Shown here: piece after piece, positions 1 to 7,893 of the stretch
How positions within the stretch are numbered: the first letter of the stretch is position 1
Layout: the number at the start of each line of letters is the position of its first letter
Assembly (NCBI RefSeq): GCF_026241105.1
Contig: NZ_JAPFFT010000029.1
Span: 1 to 43,544, forward strand
Origin: Arthrobacter rhizophilus
GTDB lineage: Bacteria; Actinomycetota; Actinomycetes; Actinomycetales; Micrococcaceae
Length of the DNA: 43,544 nt
Direction: 5' to 3'
Position numbers and translations under genes: made by a program
The notes under the pieces: generated by a model
Told to the model about the DNA's origin: nothing
The model's database searches: none
The model's input: only the letters and a program-made list of their open reading frames with translations

Positions 1-66
1 CCCCCCCCAAACCCCCTTGTTCTCGGCCCTCCCGGCGGGGGGGCGCCCCCCGGGGGGGGGGGCCCC
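1..66. other. Homopolymer-rich window edge, probably low-quality sequence
   Basis: The first ~66 bases are almost wholly runs of C and G, with blocks of eight or more identical bases, unlike anything else in the window. This is typical of an unreliable contig end rather than biological sequence. From about 67 to 302 there is ordinary sequence holding only the upstream region of the LysR gene. Confidence 0.6.
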
Positions 67-302
67 CACGACTTCTTCTTGCCGTGAAACACCAGATGCG
101 CTGGAGAAACGGCCCAGATAGGTCCAGCATCTGAAACTCGAGGAACGCGCACCTCGGGTTCCTACATCAGGTTAGGGTGCCGGACTACCCGCACTGAGTC
201 TCAGTCCGCGGACCTTCAAGTGTCGGTTTGGTCTAATATGTGAGAAGGGTTCCAGATACTGTTGGGCTATGTTGCAGGACCGCTTTCGGACAAGGAGAAG
301 CT

Positions 303-1238
303 GTGGAGATCCGCCACATAAAGGCTTTCGTCGCGGTAGCAGAGGAACTGAACTTCACGCGTGCGGCGAACGGGCTTTTTCTCGCTCAGCAGGCCTTGAG
401 CAGCCAAATCCGTCAGCTTGAAAACGAAGTGGGTGCCCGCCTTTTCGATCGAAGCACTCGGCGTGTCGAACTTACGGAAGCCGGCGAGGTCTTTGCCGAG
501 CGAGCCGCAAAGATTCTGGCCAGCATTGATGAAGCCGCTGAAGCTGTGCGGCGCGTGGGTCGCGGGGACGCGCTTCATCTTCATATCGGATATTCGCACT
601 CATTCGGAATCGAGAGCCTTCCACTCATCCTCAACGAGCTTCATTTGGCGGCGCCCGAAGTCACGGTGACCGCAGTGGTCGCACTCGCCGACCACGCATT
701 ATCCGGTCTGCTCCACGGACAGTTTGATCTGGTGGTGGTACGGAGCCCGATCTTACCGCCGACCGTGGAGACCGTAGTGCTCCGCAATGAGCCACTCGGT
801 GTAATCGTAGGAGACAAGCATCCTGCCGCTCAGAGCGAGGTCATCCATGCTGATCAACTTGCCGAGTCCACGATTCTCATGTGGCCCCGGGGACACTCTC
901 CCGGCTACGCGGATAAAGTTCTCGCCGCTTTCGGCCGTGGGCCAACGGACGATCTGGTCTACATTTTCGAAACATTCACCCCAGATGGTTTCCTCGGTGA
1001 CAAGCGCGCACTTTCCATGTTGGCCAGTGGACAGGCATTCCAGACAGCGATGAAGACACACTACGATCCTGTTCCGGCAGGGTTCGTTTGGCGTCCGCTC
1101 GAACCCCGACTGGAGATATCAGTTGAACTTCTGCGCCGCCAGGGAGCAACGACCCGGGCTCAGAGGCTGTTCATCGAGGTGGCTAAGGACGTTTCTCAAA
1201 TGAACAATTGGCTAGACGAGGAAGACCGGACCTCTTAA
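303..1238 (+). CDS. LysR-family transcriptional regulator
   Basis: A 311-residue DNA-binding regulator. The N-terminal winged helix-turn-helix (about residues 1-60) carries the family pattern of FTRAA, LSSQIRQLE and GARLFDRS, followed by a periplasmic-binding-protein-like effector domain (about 90-300). The reading frame is open from 240, but I choose GTG 303 because AAGGAG lies five bases upstream and the protein then begins at the usual EIRHIKAF. It is co-directional with the two enzyme genes at 1393 and 2018 and probably controls them; LysR proteins normally respond to a pathway metabolite. No clear T-N11-A box was picked out. The family call is sure and the target is inferred. Confidence 0.93.
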   Translation: MEIRHIKAFVAVAEELNFTRAANGLFLAQQALSSQIRQLENEVGARLFDRSTRRVELTEAGEVFAERAAKILASIDEAAEAVRRVGRGDALHLHIGYSHSFGIESLPLILNELHLAAPEVTVTAVVALADHALSGLLHGQFDLVVVRSPILPPTVETVVLRNEPLGVIVGDKHPAAQSEVIHADQLAESTILMWPRGHSPGYADKVLAAFGRGPTDDLVYIFETFTPDGFLGDKRALSMLASGQAFQTAMKTHYDPVPAGFVWRPLEPRLEISVELLRRQGATTRAQRLFIEVAKDVSQMNNWLDEEDRTS

Positions 1239-1392
1239 ATCAATGCTTGCCCGCATTGACATCTCCCACGAGTGAATTCTCGGAATCTATAGTTTCCCTC
1301 AGTGGAGCACACCCCCGTAGCGTTGTTCTCGCTGGTGGTCCCGATGACCGCTGGTCAAGACGCAGGACAAAGTTCAATCCACGGAGGCGTTC

Positions 1393-2025
1393 ATGGGTGA
1401 TTCTGAGCTGGCACATATAGAAAACTTCGGCCGGCCCATGGGTCCGGGTAACTCTTTCGCCGTCGTGATAGTCGATCTTCAAAAAGCGTTCACCGATCCA
1501 ACAAGGCCCCTAGGTTGCGATCTGGACAATGTAGTCGGAAGCACGCGTGAGATTGTCGACGCGGCTAGGGCGGCTGGTGCTCCTGTTATTTTCACAGTCG
1601 TGGGCTACCGCCCTGACGGCCTCGATATTGGACTTTGGGCGCTGAAGGCACCGAAAATATCGACTCTCGTGATCGGATCAGACAATGTCGAACTAGATGA
1701 CCGTCTGGGCCACCAAGACGACGAACCCCTCATCGTCAAAAAGTCTGCATCAGCATGTTTCGGCACGACCCTGGCCGACGATCTCCTGCGGTTGGGAGTC
1801 GACAGCGTGATTCTGACAGGAACATCAACTAGCGGATGTGTTCGCGCCTCAGCAGTAGACCTGTTCCAAAATGGTTTTCGAGTATTTGTTCCACGGGAGG
1901 CGGTCGGCGACCGGGAGCCCGAAACGCACGCCAATTCGCTACGAGATCTTGACCTGAAGTATGCCGATGTGGTTTCGACTGAAACGGCAAAGAAGTTCCT
2001 TGGGAGGGTGAATTCAAATGACTGA
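1393..2025 (+). CDS. Isochorismatase-fold cysteine amidohydrolase (N-carbamoylsarcosine amidase-like)
   Basis: A 210-residue cysteine hydrolase. The catalytic triad of the family is visible: D28 (VIVDLQ), K116 (IVKKSAS) and C149 in TSGCVRASA. The K-to-C spacing of 33 matches N-carbamoylsarcosine amidase, and the TSGCVRAS form is typical of N-carbamoylsarcosine amidase and maleamate amidohydrolase (NicF) rather than of true isochorismatases or nicotinamidases. GGAGG lies seven bases before the ATG. The stop overlaps the next start by eight bases, so the two enzymes are probably translationally coupled. It likely hydrolyses a carbamoyl or amide group to ammonia plus an acid. The exact substrate is unknown. 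Confidence 0.85.
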   Translation: MGDSELAHIENFGRPMGPGNSFAVVIVDLQKAFTDPTRPLGCDLDNVVGSTREIVDAARAAGAPVIFTVVGYRPDGLDIGLWALKAPKISTLVIGSDNVELDDRLGHQDDEPLIVKKSASACFGTTLADDLLRLGVDSVILTGTSTSGCVRASAVDLFQNGFRVFVPREAVGDREPETHANSLRDLDLKYADVVSTETAKKFLGRVNSND

Positions 2026-2983
2026 AGATGTTTTCTGGGGCTCAGCCCTCACCGCGGTTCGACGCAATGGTCAGTATGCCGCCGATCGGGCGTCACGACG
2101 AAAAAGCGACACGCTCGCCGAGATGTTGGATGATGATCTCGTATTCGCACCGGGTTGCTTTGACTGCCTGTCCGCCGCAGTTCTTGAAGGCGCCGGGGCT
2201 CAGGCGCTCTTCGTGTCAGGCGCGGGCCTTGCAGCGAGCGTGGCTGGACTCCCGGACCTGGGCTTGTTGTCCCTGCAGGAGGTGACAAACGCAGCCACGA
2301 ATATCGTGGCAAGATCAGGGCTTCCGGTCATTGTCGATGGCGACAACGGGTTTGGCAATGAACTCAACACCGCACGGACGGTTGCAGCTATTGGGCAGCT
2401 CGGAGCGGCGGCGATCATGATCGAGGATCAAGTGTTTCCAAAGCGCTGCGGCCACCTTGCCCAGAAGTCGGTCATCGATCGCCGGCAATTTGCGCGAAAA
2501 CTCAAAGTAGCCCTCGAAATATGCAGTGAGTTCAATATGCTTCTCATTGCGCGAACTGACTCGCTTTCCATCGGTGGCATTGACGAAGCGATGGAAAGGT
2601 CGCGAATGGCTCATGACCTCGGAGCCCATCTGACGTTTGTAGACGCCCCGAGAGACATGGCCGACATCGAACAGATCGGCGGCTTGCCGGGCCACAAAAT
2701 GTACAACGTGGCCAGCGGCAGCACGACTCCCTCTCTGCCCTTCCGTGACCTGAAAGACATCGGATTTGGACTCATCGTGGATCCCGCTGTCTCGTTGTAT
2801 CCGGTAATAGACGGCATTCGCAAGGCATTCGCTGCCGTTGTGGCAGAGGGAAGCGCTCTCCCGATGACATCATTTGGAATGGCGCCTCGTGATATCTTCC
2901 GGGCCGTCGGGTTGGACGAATGGCTTGATCTTGAAAACAACGTGGCGAATGACTTCCGAGCAGTTACATCATTTAGCGAGTGA
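2018..2983 (+). CDS. Isocitrate lyase / PEP mutase superfamily enzyme
   Basis: A 321-residue TIM-barrel enzyme of the PEP mutase / isocitrate lyase superfamily, which makes or breaks C-C or C-P bonds next to a carboxylate. Visible marks are GDNGFGN (metal-binding Asp region), the EDQVFPKRCGH loop with its signature K-R-C-G-H, and a DAP motif (VDAPRD). Relatives include 2-methylisocitrate lyase, 2,3-dimethylmalate lyase, oxaloacetate decarboxylase and carboxyphosphonoenolpyruvate mutase. KRCGH favours a lyase over a phosphonomutase. There is a strong GGGAGGG site before ATG 2018, and the start overlaps the amidase gene by eight bases. About 30 residues precede the conserved barrel, longer than usual. 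Together the pair could deaminate then cleave a branched dicarboxylate; that is inference. Confidence 0.85.
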   Translation: MTEDVFWGSALTAVRRNGQYAADRASRRKSDTLAEMLDDDLVFAPGCFDCLSAAVLEGAGAQALFVSGAGLAASVAGLPDLGLLSLQEVTNAATNIVARSGLPVIVDGDNGFGNELNTARTVAAIGQLGAAAIMIEDQVFPKRCGHLAQKSVIDRRQFARKLKVALEICSEFNMLLIARTDSLSIGGIDEAMERSRMAHDLGAHLTFVDAPRDMADIEQIGGLPGHKMYNVASGSTTPSLPFRDLKDIGFGLIVDPAVSLYPVIDGIRKAFAAVVAEGSALPMTSFGMAPRDIFRAVGLDEWLDLENNVANDFRAVTSFSE

Positions 2984-3298
2984 AGCGCCAAGAAAGACCG
3001 CCGCTTGGCGACGATCACTTCAGCCGCTGCGCCTCCAACCTCATGTCCGAATGCACCAAATTGAATCAAGTCTCGGCAACCTCGAACTATCACGGTCTCC
3101 GCCCTGAGCATCTCTGCCAGCCCCAGCACCGACCCGGTGAACCGACGTCTTGGTGTCCCTCGTCAGCTAACCACCAACCGACGGCCTGTCACAGGAACCG
3201 CCGTGACCCGGGCCGCAAGAGTTAACGTCTGGGGCATCAGGGCTGCGACCGCATCCGTGGTGTGGTGTCGTCGCCTTGTTGTCTGAGCCTCCCCACAG
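2984..3298. other. Intergenic region between convergent genes
   Basis: I see no gene here. A 7-bp inverted repeat (CGCCAAG at 2986-2992, CTTGGCG at 3004-3010) right at the stop of the lyase gene may be a weak terminator. Confidence 0.3.
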
Positions 3299-5452
3299 CT
3301 AGGCCTTTCGGCGTAGGTCAGCTTGCTTGACCAATTCCGCCATCCACGGCCGATGACCACGATGGAATACGATCCCTTCCGGCAACCCCTGGACGGCTGG
3401 TACCGAGCCGGTAATATCGATGGTGATCCGGCCGCCGGCCAGAGGCGCGTTGGTGATGTGCAGATCACCGTAGGACTCCGGAAGTACGGGATCCATCCAT
3501 AGACCGCCGCGGGAAACATGGGTGTCATACCGCATCAGGCTCGTGACCAGCAGGATCGGCGTCGTCGCTGCCCAGGCCTGCGGAGAGCATGCCGTCGGAT
3601 AGGGCACGGGCTCTGCAAATTGCTCCCTGCTGAAGCCGCAAAACAATTCCGGTAGCCGGCCGCCCGAATACTCGGCCGCCTCCAGCAGAGCAGCAGAGAT
3701 GCGCTGCGCCTCGGCCACGAAGCCATAGCGCACCAAGCCCGCCGTGATGATTGCATTATCGTGTGGCCAGACCGAGCCGTTGTGGTAGCTGGCGGGGTTG
3801 TAGGCGCCCATGTCGCTTGCCAATGTGCGCACACCCCAGCCACTGAACATTTCCGGAGACATCAGCCGTTCGACCACCTGCGGGGCCTTTTCCTCATCCA
3901 CCAGGCCCAGCCATAGGCAATGGCCCATGTTGGACGCGCACGCGTCGACCTGCCTCTTTTTGCCGTCGAGGGCGACGGCGTAATACCCGTGGTCAGGCAT
4001 CCAGAACTGATCGTTGAAACGCTTCTTCATCTGCGCCGCGCGATCGGCGAGCTCGGCCGCTAAGGCAACGTCACCGGCGTCGTGCGCCATCCATGCGCGT
4101 GCTATGTACGCGTGGTATACATAGGCCTGCACCTCGCAGAGCGCAATAGGCGGCTCAGCCAGACGTCCATCAGCAAAATTGATGCCGTCCCAGGAGTCCT
4201 TCCAGCCCTGGTTGATCAGCCCTTGATCGTTAAGGCGCTCATACTCGACGAAACCGTCGCCATCCCTGTCTCCGTAATCACGGATCCATTCCAGCGCGCG
4301 GTCAGCGTGAGGCAGCAGGGCAGCGATCGTATCCGTGGCGAATCCCCACCGGCTAACTGCCCCGAGCACGTCCACGAACAGCGGGGTAGCGTCGACGCTG
4401 CCGTAGTAGACCGACTTTCCGCCCAGCGCCAAGCCACTGGAGACGTCAAGCCTGACTTCATGCAGGATCTTACCCGGCTCCTCCTCGCTCATCGGATCCA
4501 CAACGCTGCCCTGGAGGTCCGCCAGAGTCTGCAGCGTACCCAACGCCAGGGAGGGGTCCACCGGCAGCGCCATAAGCGACGCCCAAAGCGAATCCCGACC
4601 AAACAGGGTCATGAACCAGGGTGCGCCAGCTGCCACCACAACCCGATCCGGATGGTTCGGGTCCTCGATGCGAAGGGCACCAAGATCGTCGTAACTTCGC
4701 CGGAGCGTGCGTTCGATAGATCGATTTCCCATATGTAGCACAGGAATCTTGGCCACCCATTCGTGCCGGCGTCTGTCCCGGGGAGACAAGTCGTCCCCGT
4801 CTGCATGCACGAACGCCTCCGGGCTGGCTCCCTCTACGCTGGGCACCACCGTGAGGACAGTGCTCCAGTGGCCATGCGCCCCAACGGACACCCGGTACGT
4901 AAGGGACTCCGGCCCGATTTCTGCTCCAGGGGCCCTGACAACCATGCCCTTCCGGACATCCTGCCAGGCTCCGCAGATTGTCAGCGAGTCACCGTCCGCT
5001 CGGCGGGTTTCGTCCCAGCGCCGCTGGATCCTTGCCTCCTTCACTTCAAAGAGGTCCGCAAAATCGGACCCAACACTTAGGGACACCACGCACTCAGCCG
5101 GTTCCAGGGAGTAATTGCGAACTGTGATCTGCTCCTGGATGCCAGCCCCCACTTCGCGCAACCGCTCCACGATAAGCGGGCTGTCCGCATAGCCGTCCGA
5201 GCGGGGAACGCGACCCGCAAACAGAGCGCGGTACGGCTCTTTCGTCTCAGCCGCCAGCGGCTCCAGCGGCTGGCCGTTAATGGTCAGGCTCCAGCGGGAC
5301 AGGATGCGGGTGTCCTCGAAGAAAAGACCATGTGGGTGTTCGGGATATATGTCCCCATTCGGCAAGGAGATGCAGAATGACGATCCCTCGACCAAAGTAA
5401 TCGACCCGGGCCCCAAGGGACCGGCCGCCGTGTCAGCATTCCACCCAGCCAT
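3299..5452 (-). CDS. Glycogen debranching enzyme-type amylo-alpha-1,6-glucosidase
   Basis: A 717-residue two-domain protein. The N-terminal beta-rich domain (about 10-205; LVEGSSF, GLFFEDTRILS) is the GDE N-terminal type found in actinobacterial amylo-alpha-1,6-glucosidase-like proteins. The remainder (about 240-700) is an (alpha/alpha)6 toroid with PWFMTLFGRDSLW near residues 278-290 and a GWKDSWD motif, as in GH-type debranching and mannosylglycerate-hydrolase-like enzymes. It should release glucosyl or related residues from an oligosaccharide in the cytoplasm, since no signal peptide is seen. AAGGAG lies six bases before ATG 5452. It stands alone with no glg genes adjoining. Length and ends look intact. 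Exact substrate unproven. Confidence 0.85.
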   Translation of the reverse strand: MAGWNADTAAGPLGPGSITLVEGSSFCISLPNGDIYPEHPHGLFFEDTRILSRWSLTINGQPLEPLAAETKEPYRALFAGRVPRSDGYADSPLIVERLREVGAGIQEQITVRNYSLEPAECVVSLSVGSDFADLFEVKEARIQRRWDETRRADGDSLTICGAWQDVRKGMVVRAPGAEIGPESLTYRVSVGAHGHWSTVLTVVPSVEGASPEAFVHADGDDLSPRDRRRHEWVAKIPVLHMGNRSIERTLRRSYDDLGALRIEDPNHPDRVVVAAGAPWFMTLFGRDSLWASLMALPVDPSLALGTLQTLADLQGSVVDPMSEEEPGKILHEVRLDVSSGLALGGKSVYYGSVDATPLFVDVLGAVSRWGFATDTIAALLPHADRALEWIRDYGDRDGDGFVEYERLNDQGLINQGWKDSWDGINFADGRLAEPPIALCEVQAYVYHAYIARAWMAHDAGDVALAAELADRAAQMKKRFNDQFWMPDHGYYAVALDGKKRQVDACASNMGHCLWLGLVDEEKAPQVVERLMSPEMFSGWGVRTLASDMGAYNPASYHNGSVWPHDNAIITAGLVRYGFVAEAQRISAALLEAAEYSGGRLPELFCGFSREQFAEPVPYPTACSPQAWAATTPILLVTSLMRYDTHVSRGGLWMDPVLPESYGDLHITNAPLAGGRITIDITGSVPAVQGLPEGIVFHRGHRPWMAELVKQADLRRKA

Positions 5453-5920
5453 CCCGGCTCCTTCAAGGCGACAACACCCGCGTGCCCCGGCCCATTAGGT
5501 CGTACTCCTGTGCATCGCGCCATACTTCAATCGACGCTACTCTTGCTTGTTCCCGGATTCCAGAGTCCGAACCCATGACAAGTGGAAGCCTCCGTAGGGA
5601 TGGGAAGAGTCGTCAAAACGTTCGGAGACATCAAAACTCGTAACCGCTGACGTGTGCGGCGAATGCACAGCCGCCCATAGGACCGGCTCCCCAAGGCAAA
5701 AAAGATGACCGACAGAAAAGCAAGCCACAACAGAATGAACAGCTATGCGAACCCAGCCCGATCTTCCAGCCCAACCAAGTCATGTAGCTCCGTCCTCATC
5801 AAACCATGAAGAAGGAAGAACACAGACGCACCCCACCCCAAGGAAAGAGGCATCCGACCACACCAACGGCCGCCACCACAAAATGGCCCGAAGGGGCACA
5901 CAAAAGCTGATTTGTGCACA

Positions 5921-5945
5921 GTCAGAGGGCCAAAGGCCCCCTGAC
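5921..5945 (-). terminator. Hairpin downstream of the tRNA 3' fragment
   Basis: An 11-bp inverted repeat with one mismatch and an AAA loop (arms 5921-5931 and 5935-5945). On the minus strand it lies 14 bases past the end of the tRNA-like fragment, where a tRNA gene's terminator would be, and is followed by T-rich sequence. This supports the fragment being the 3' end of a former tRNA locus. The stretch 5453-5920 holds no gene that I can support. Confidence 0.5.
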
Positions 5946-5958
5946 CTGCGGAAACACG

Positions 5959-5980
5959 TGCCCGAGGTGGGACTCGAACC
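5959..5980 (-). other. tRNA 3'-end fragment, possible integration-site relic
   Basis: Read on the minus strand this 22-base piece gives GG, then TTCGAGT (a canonical T-loop), CCCAC (T-stem 3' strand), CTCGGGC (acceptor 3' strand) and a discriminator A. The 5' strand of the T-stem does not pair beyond two bases and there is no D-arm or anticodon arm, so only the 3' end is present. Such 3' ends are left where elements integrate into tRNA genes. The acceptor strand would pair with GCCCGAG, as in some actinobacterial tRNA-Leu genes. The parent tRNA cannot be confirmed here. Confidence 0.5.
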
Positions 5981-6178
5981 GCATTCCAGGCCCCGGAAAC
6001 ACAGGGAACTCCAGAAAACATGGGCAGTACGAGCCAGTCCGGCCGATGTACGGCCCAGTCCGACGCCCAAAGTGTGTATGTTGTACACACCCCAAATCTC
6101 GCCCCCTGCAGACTCCCCCGCCAACCGCACGTCAAAGAACCCCGAGCCGTCAGCTTTGGGACCCCCTCGCAGCATCAA

Positions 6179-6561
6179 CCGTCGAATCAGGTGTTTCTCG
6201 ATCAGGATGGCGCTGCGCTGCAAATCGATGCGGCCGGCGGCCACGCCGACAACCAGATCGATGCCCTCTTCAGCTCGAAGTCGTGCCTGTAACCGTTGAT
6301 CCAGAGCAGCAGGACCACGAGTGTCCAGGCGGTGCGTTTGTTGCCGTCGATGAGCGGGCGAGACCTGGCCACGGAATCGAGCAGCGCCGTCGCCTTCATG
6401 GCCAGCCGGGGATAGGCTTCGGTGCCCATGACCGCCGTCGCGGGACACACCAAGGCCAAAGCGAGCAGGCCGACGTCGCCCATCTGGAACCGGCACTTCC
6501 TGTTTACCGTGCCCGGACCTACTAAGTCGGTGTATGAATGGGGACAGCACGTCCGCGCCAT
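6179..6561 (-). pseudogene. doc: Frameshifted Doc (Fic-family) toxin gene
   Basis: The minus strand encodes the Doc/Fic core: AYPRLAMKATALLDS, then PLIDGNKRTAW (the Fic-type motif, with the catalytic His position replaced, here R-P-L-I-D-G-N-K-R), then LWINGY. After HDFE (about 6274) the frame breaks, and the family-like continuation EEGIDLVVGVAAGRIDLQ appears in another frame down to about 6179. One small indel near 6265-6278 therefore separates the halves. Doc proteins phosphorylate elongation factor Tu when free of their Phd antitoxin. No phd gene is seen upstream. The N-terminal ~25 residues are also unlike the family, so the gene is most likely dead. Start coordinate uncertain. Confidence 0.7.
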
Positions 6562-6625
6562 CGATTCACGGTGAGAGCGAGAGCGATTTCATCTTGTTCG
6601 GTCGTGCCGGCCGGATATCCCGACG

Positions 6626-7140
6626 CCCAAAAAAGTTGCCTCCGCCCTCGGCGTCCACGGTGACATCAAACTCGTCGGCGGCGCCGCCCTCATCCTGCAA
6701 GGAATCGGCAACCGCCCCACCGCCGACATCGACGCCAACTACACCGACCCAGCCACGGTCAACGCCGTCGTCACCGAGATGGCAGCAGACTACGACCTCT
6801 CCCCCGACTGGCTCAACGCCAACGCCTCAGCGTTCATCCCGGACACGCCACCTGGATCGACCTCGAACACCTCGACGGCCTCACAATCCACGCCGCCGAC
6901 ATCGAAACCCTCCTGGCCTTGAAAATCGCCGCCGAACGAGACAAAGACACCCTCGACATCGTCCGACTCCTCCGCAAACTCAACATCACCAACGCCGACG
7001 ACGCCGTCAACCTCGCCTACGAAAATACGGCGAACACTCCATCCCCCCTCGCCGCCGGCAGGGACAACTACCTCATCGTCGTCGGCGACGCCCCCGACGC
7101 AGCCACCACCCTCGAAATTGACACCCATCCCGACGAATGA
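6626..7140 (+). pseudogene. Frameshifted DUF6036-type nucleotidyltransferase
   Basis: Three plus-strand frames join into one recognisable protein. The first (from about 6626) carries KLVGGAALILQGIGNRPT and ADIDANYTDP, the nucleotidyltransferase G-G and D-x-D region. The second (from about 6851) carries TWIDLEHLDGLTIHAADIE and LLALKIAAERDKDTLDIVRL, typical of DUF6036 / AbiEii-like proteins. The third runs KYGEHSIP before returning to the second frame (LAAGRDNYLIVVGDA, stop 7138-7140). Breaks fall near 6850, at the A4 run near 7021 and at the C6 run near 7053. Two of the three are in homopolymers, so sequencing error is possible. No start codon with a good ribosome site was found. Relatives are antitoxin/toxin-type or defence-linked nucleotidyltransferases. 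Confidence 0.65.
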
Positions 7141-7495
7141 TCATCCACCGGCGATTCGCAGCATGGACTTCGAAGCCGTTTTGCACTGCACAGTCGAGCA
7201 AGAGCAGATGGAGTGAACTTGATCCCTTAGAACTCACTGCGTCCTCGAGCCCGGGCAAAACGCGGTCTTTGGTGTTGTCGGCGCAGCTGACGAGGTAAGC
7301 GGTCCCGTCGACGCCGTAGCACTGGGTTACGTAAGCGGGTCGAGTCAAAACGTTCCCTCTTTGTACCGTTCCGCTGCTCTGCGGTCACAGCGTACAGGAC
7401 AGAGGCCCAGCCGCAATCAAAGGCGGCCTCAACCGCGCCCGTCCGAACCCACGGACGAGGTGCAGGGGCTCGCGGGCGTCCGCTGCGAGGTAGCG

Positions 7496-7837
7496 TTATC
7501 CCGGCGGCAGACCATTCGGAAGGTGCCGATCGCCCCACCCTCGTAACGCCGCCAGCACCGGTACCAGCTCCTCGCCGGAGGGGGTCAGCTTGTACTCGTC
7601 GCGCGTCCGAGTGCCCTGGTCGCGGTAGGCGCGGCGCTCGAGCACGCCCAGGTCGACAAGCTTCGCGAGCCGGTCGGCCAGCACGTCGGGCGCCACCCCG
7701 AGTCGTTCCCGGATGTCACTGAAGCGCGTGAATCCCAAGCGCACGTCACGCACGACAAGCAGAGTCCACTTCTCGCCCAGCACCTCGAGGGAACGGGCGA
7801 TCCCGCACTGCTGATTGACCGGCGAGAGCTTCTTCAT
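7496..7837 (-). CDS. HxlR-family transcriptional regulator
   Basis: A 113-residue winged-helix regulator. Diagnostic positions are C11 (QQCGIARSLEVLGEKWTL, the cysteine-preceded first helix), FSDIRERLGVAPDVLADRL (recognition region) and DEYKLTPSGEEL near the C-terminus. It is divergent from the MFS-SDR gene with 56 bases between the starts, and two overlapping inverted repeats occupy that gap, so it probably represses itself and its neighbour. HxlR proteins often sense aldehydes, quinones or oxidative signals through the N-terminal cysteine. Codon use is very G+C-rich, like the neighbour at 7894 and unlike the flanking DNA. Confidence 0.93.
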   Translation of the reverse strand: MKKLSPVNQQCGIARSLEVLGEKWTLLVVRDVRLGFTRFSDIRERLGVAPDVLADRLAKLVDLGVLERRAYRDQGTRTRDEYKLTPSGEELVPVLAALRGWGDRHLPNGLPPG

Positions 7838-7846
7838 GGCATCCAG

Positions 7847-7870
7847 CCTATCTGAATAGGTATTTCCTAT
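7847..7870. promoter_or_regulatory. Two overlapping inverted repeats, likely HxlR operator
   Basis: CCTAT (7847-7851) pairs with ATAGG (7856-7860), and that same ATAGG pairs with CCTAT (7866-7870). The spacers are four and five bases. The array sits centrally between the divergent starts at 7837 and 7894, the expected place for the operator of the HxlR gene. Function inferred from position and symmetry. Confidence 0.7.
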
Positions 7871-7893
7871 CCAAGGTGTAGTAGTGTCGTATT

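Noticed and set aside
5957..6030. A complete tRNA gene on the minus strand
   Set aside because: Only the T-loop, T-stem 3' strand and acceptor 3' strand fit. There is no D-arm consensus, no anticodon stem, and the T-stem does not pair.
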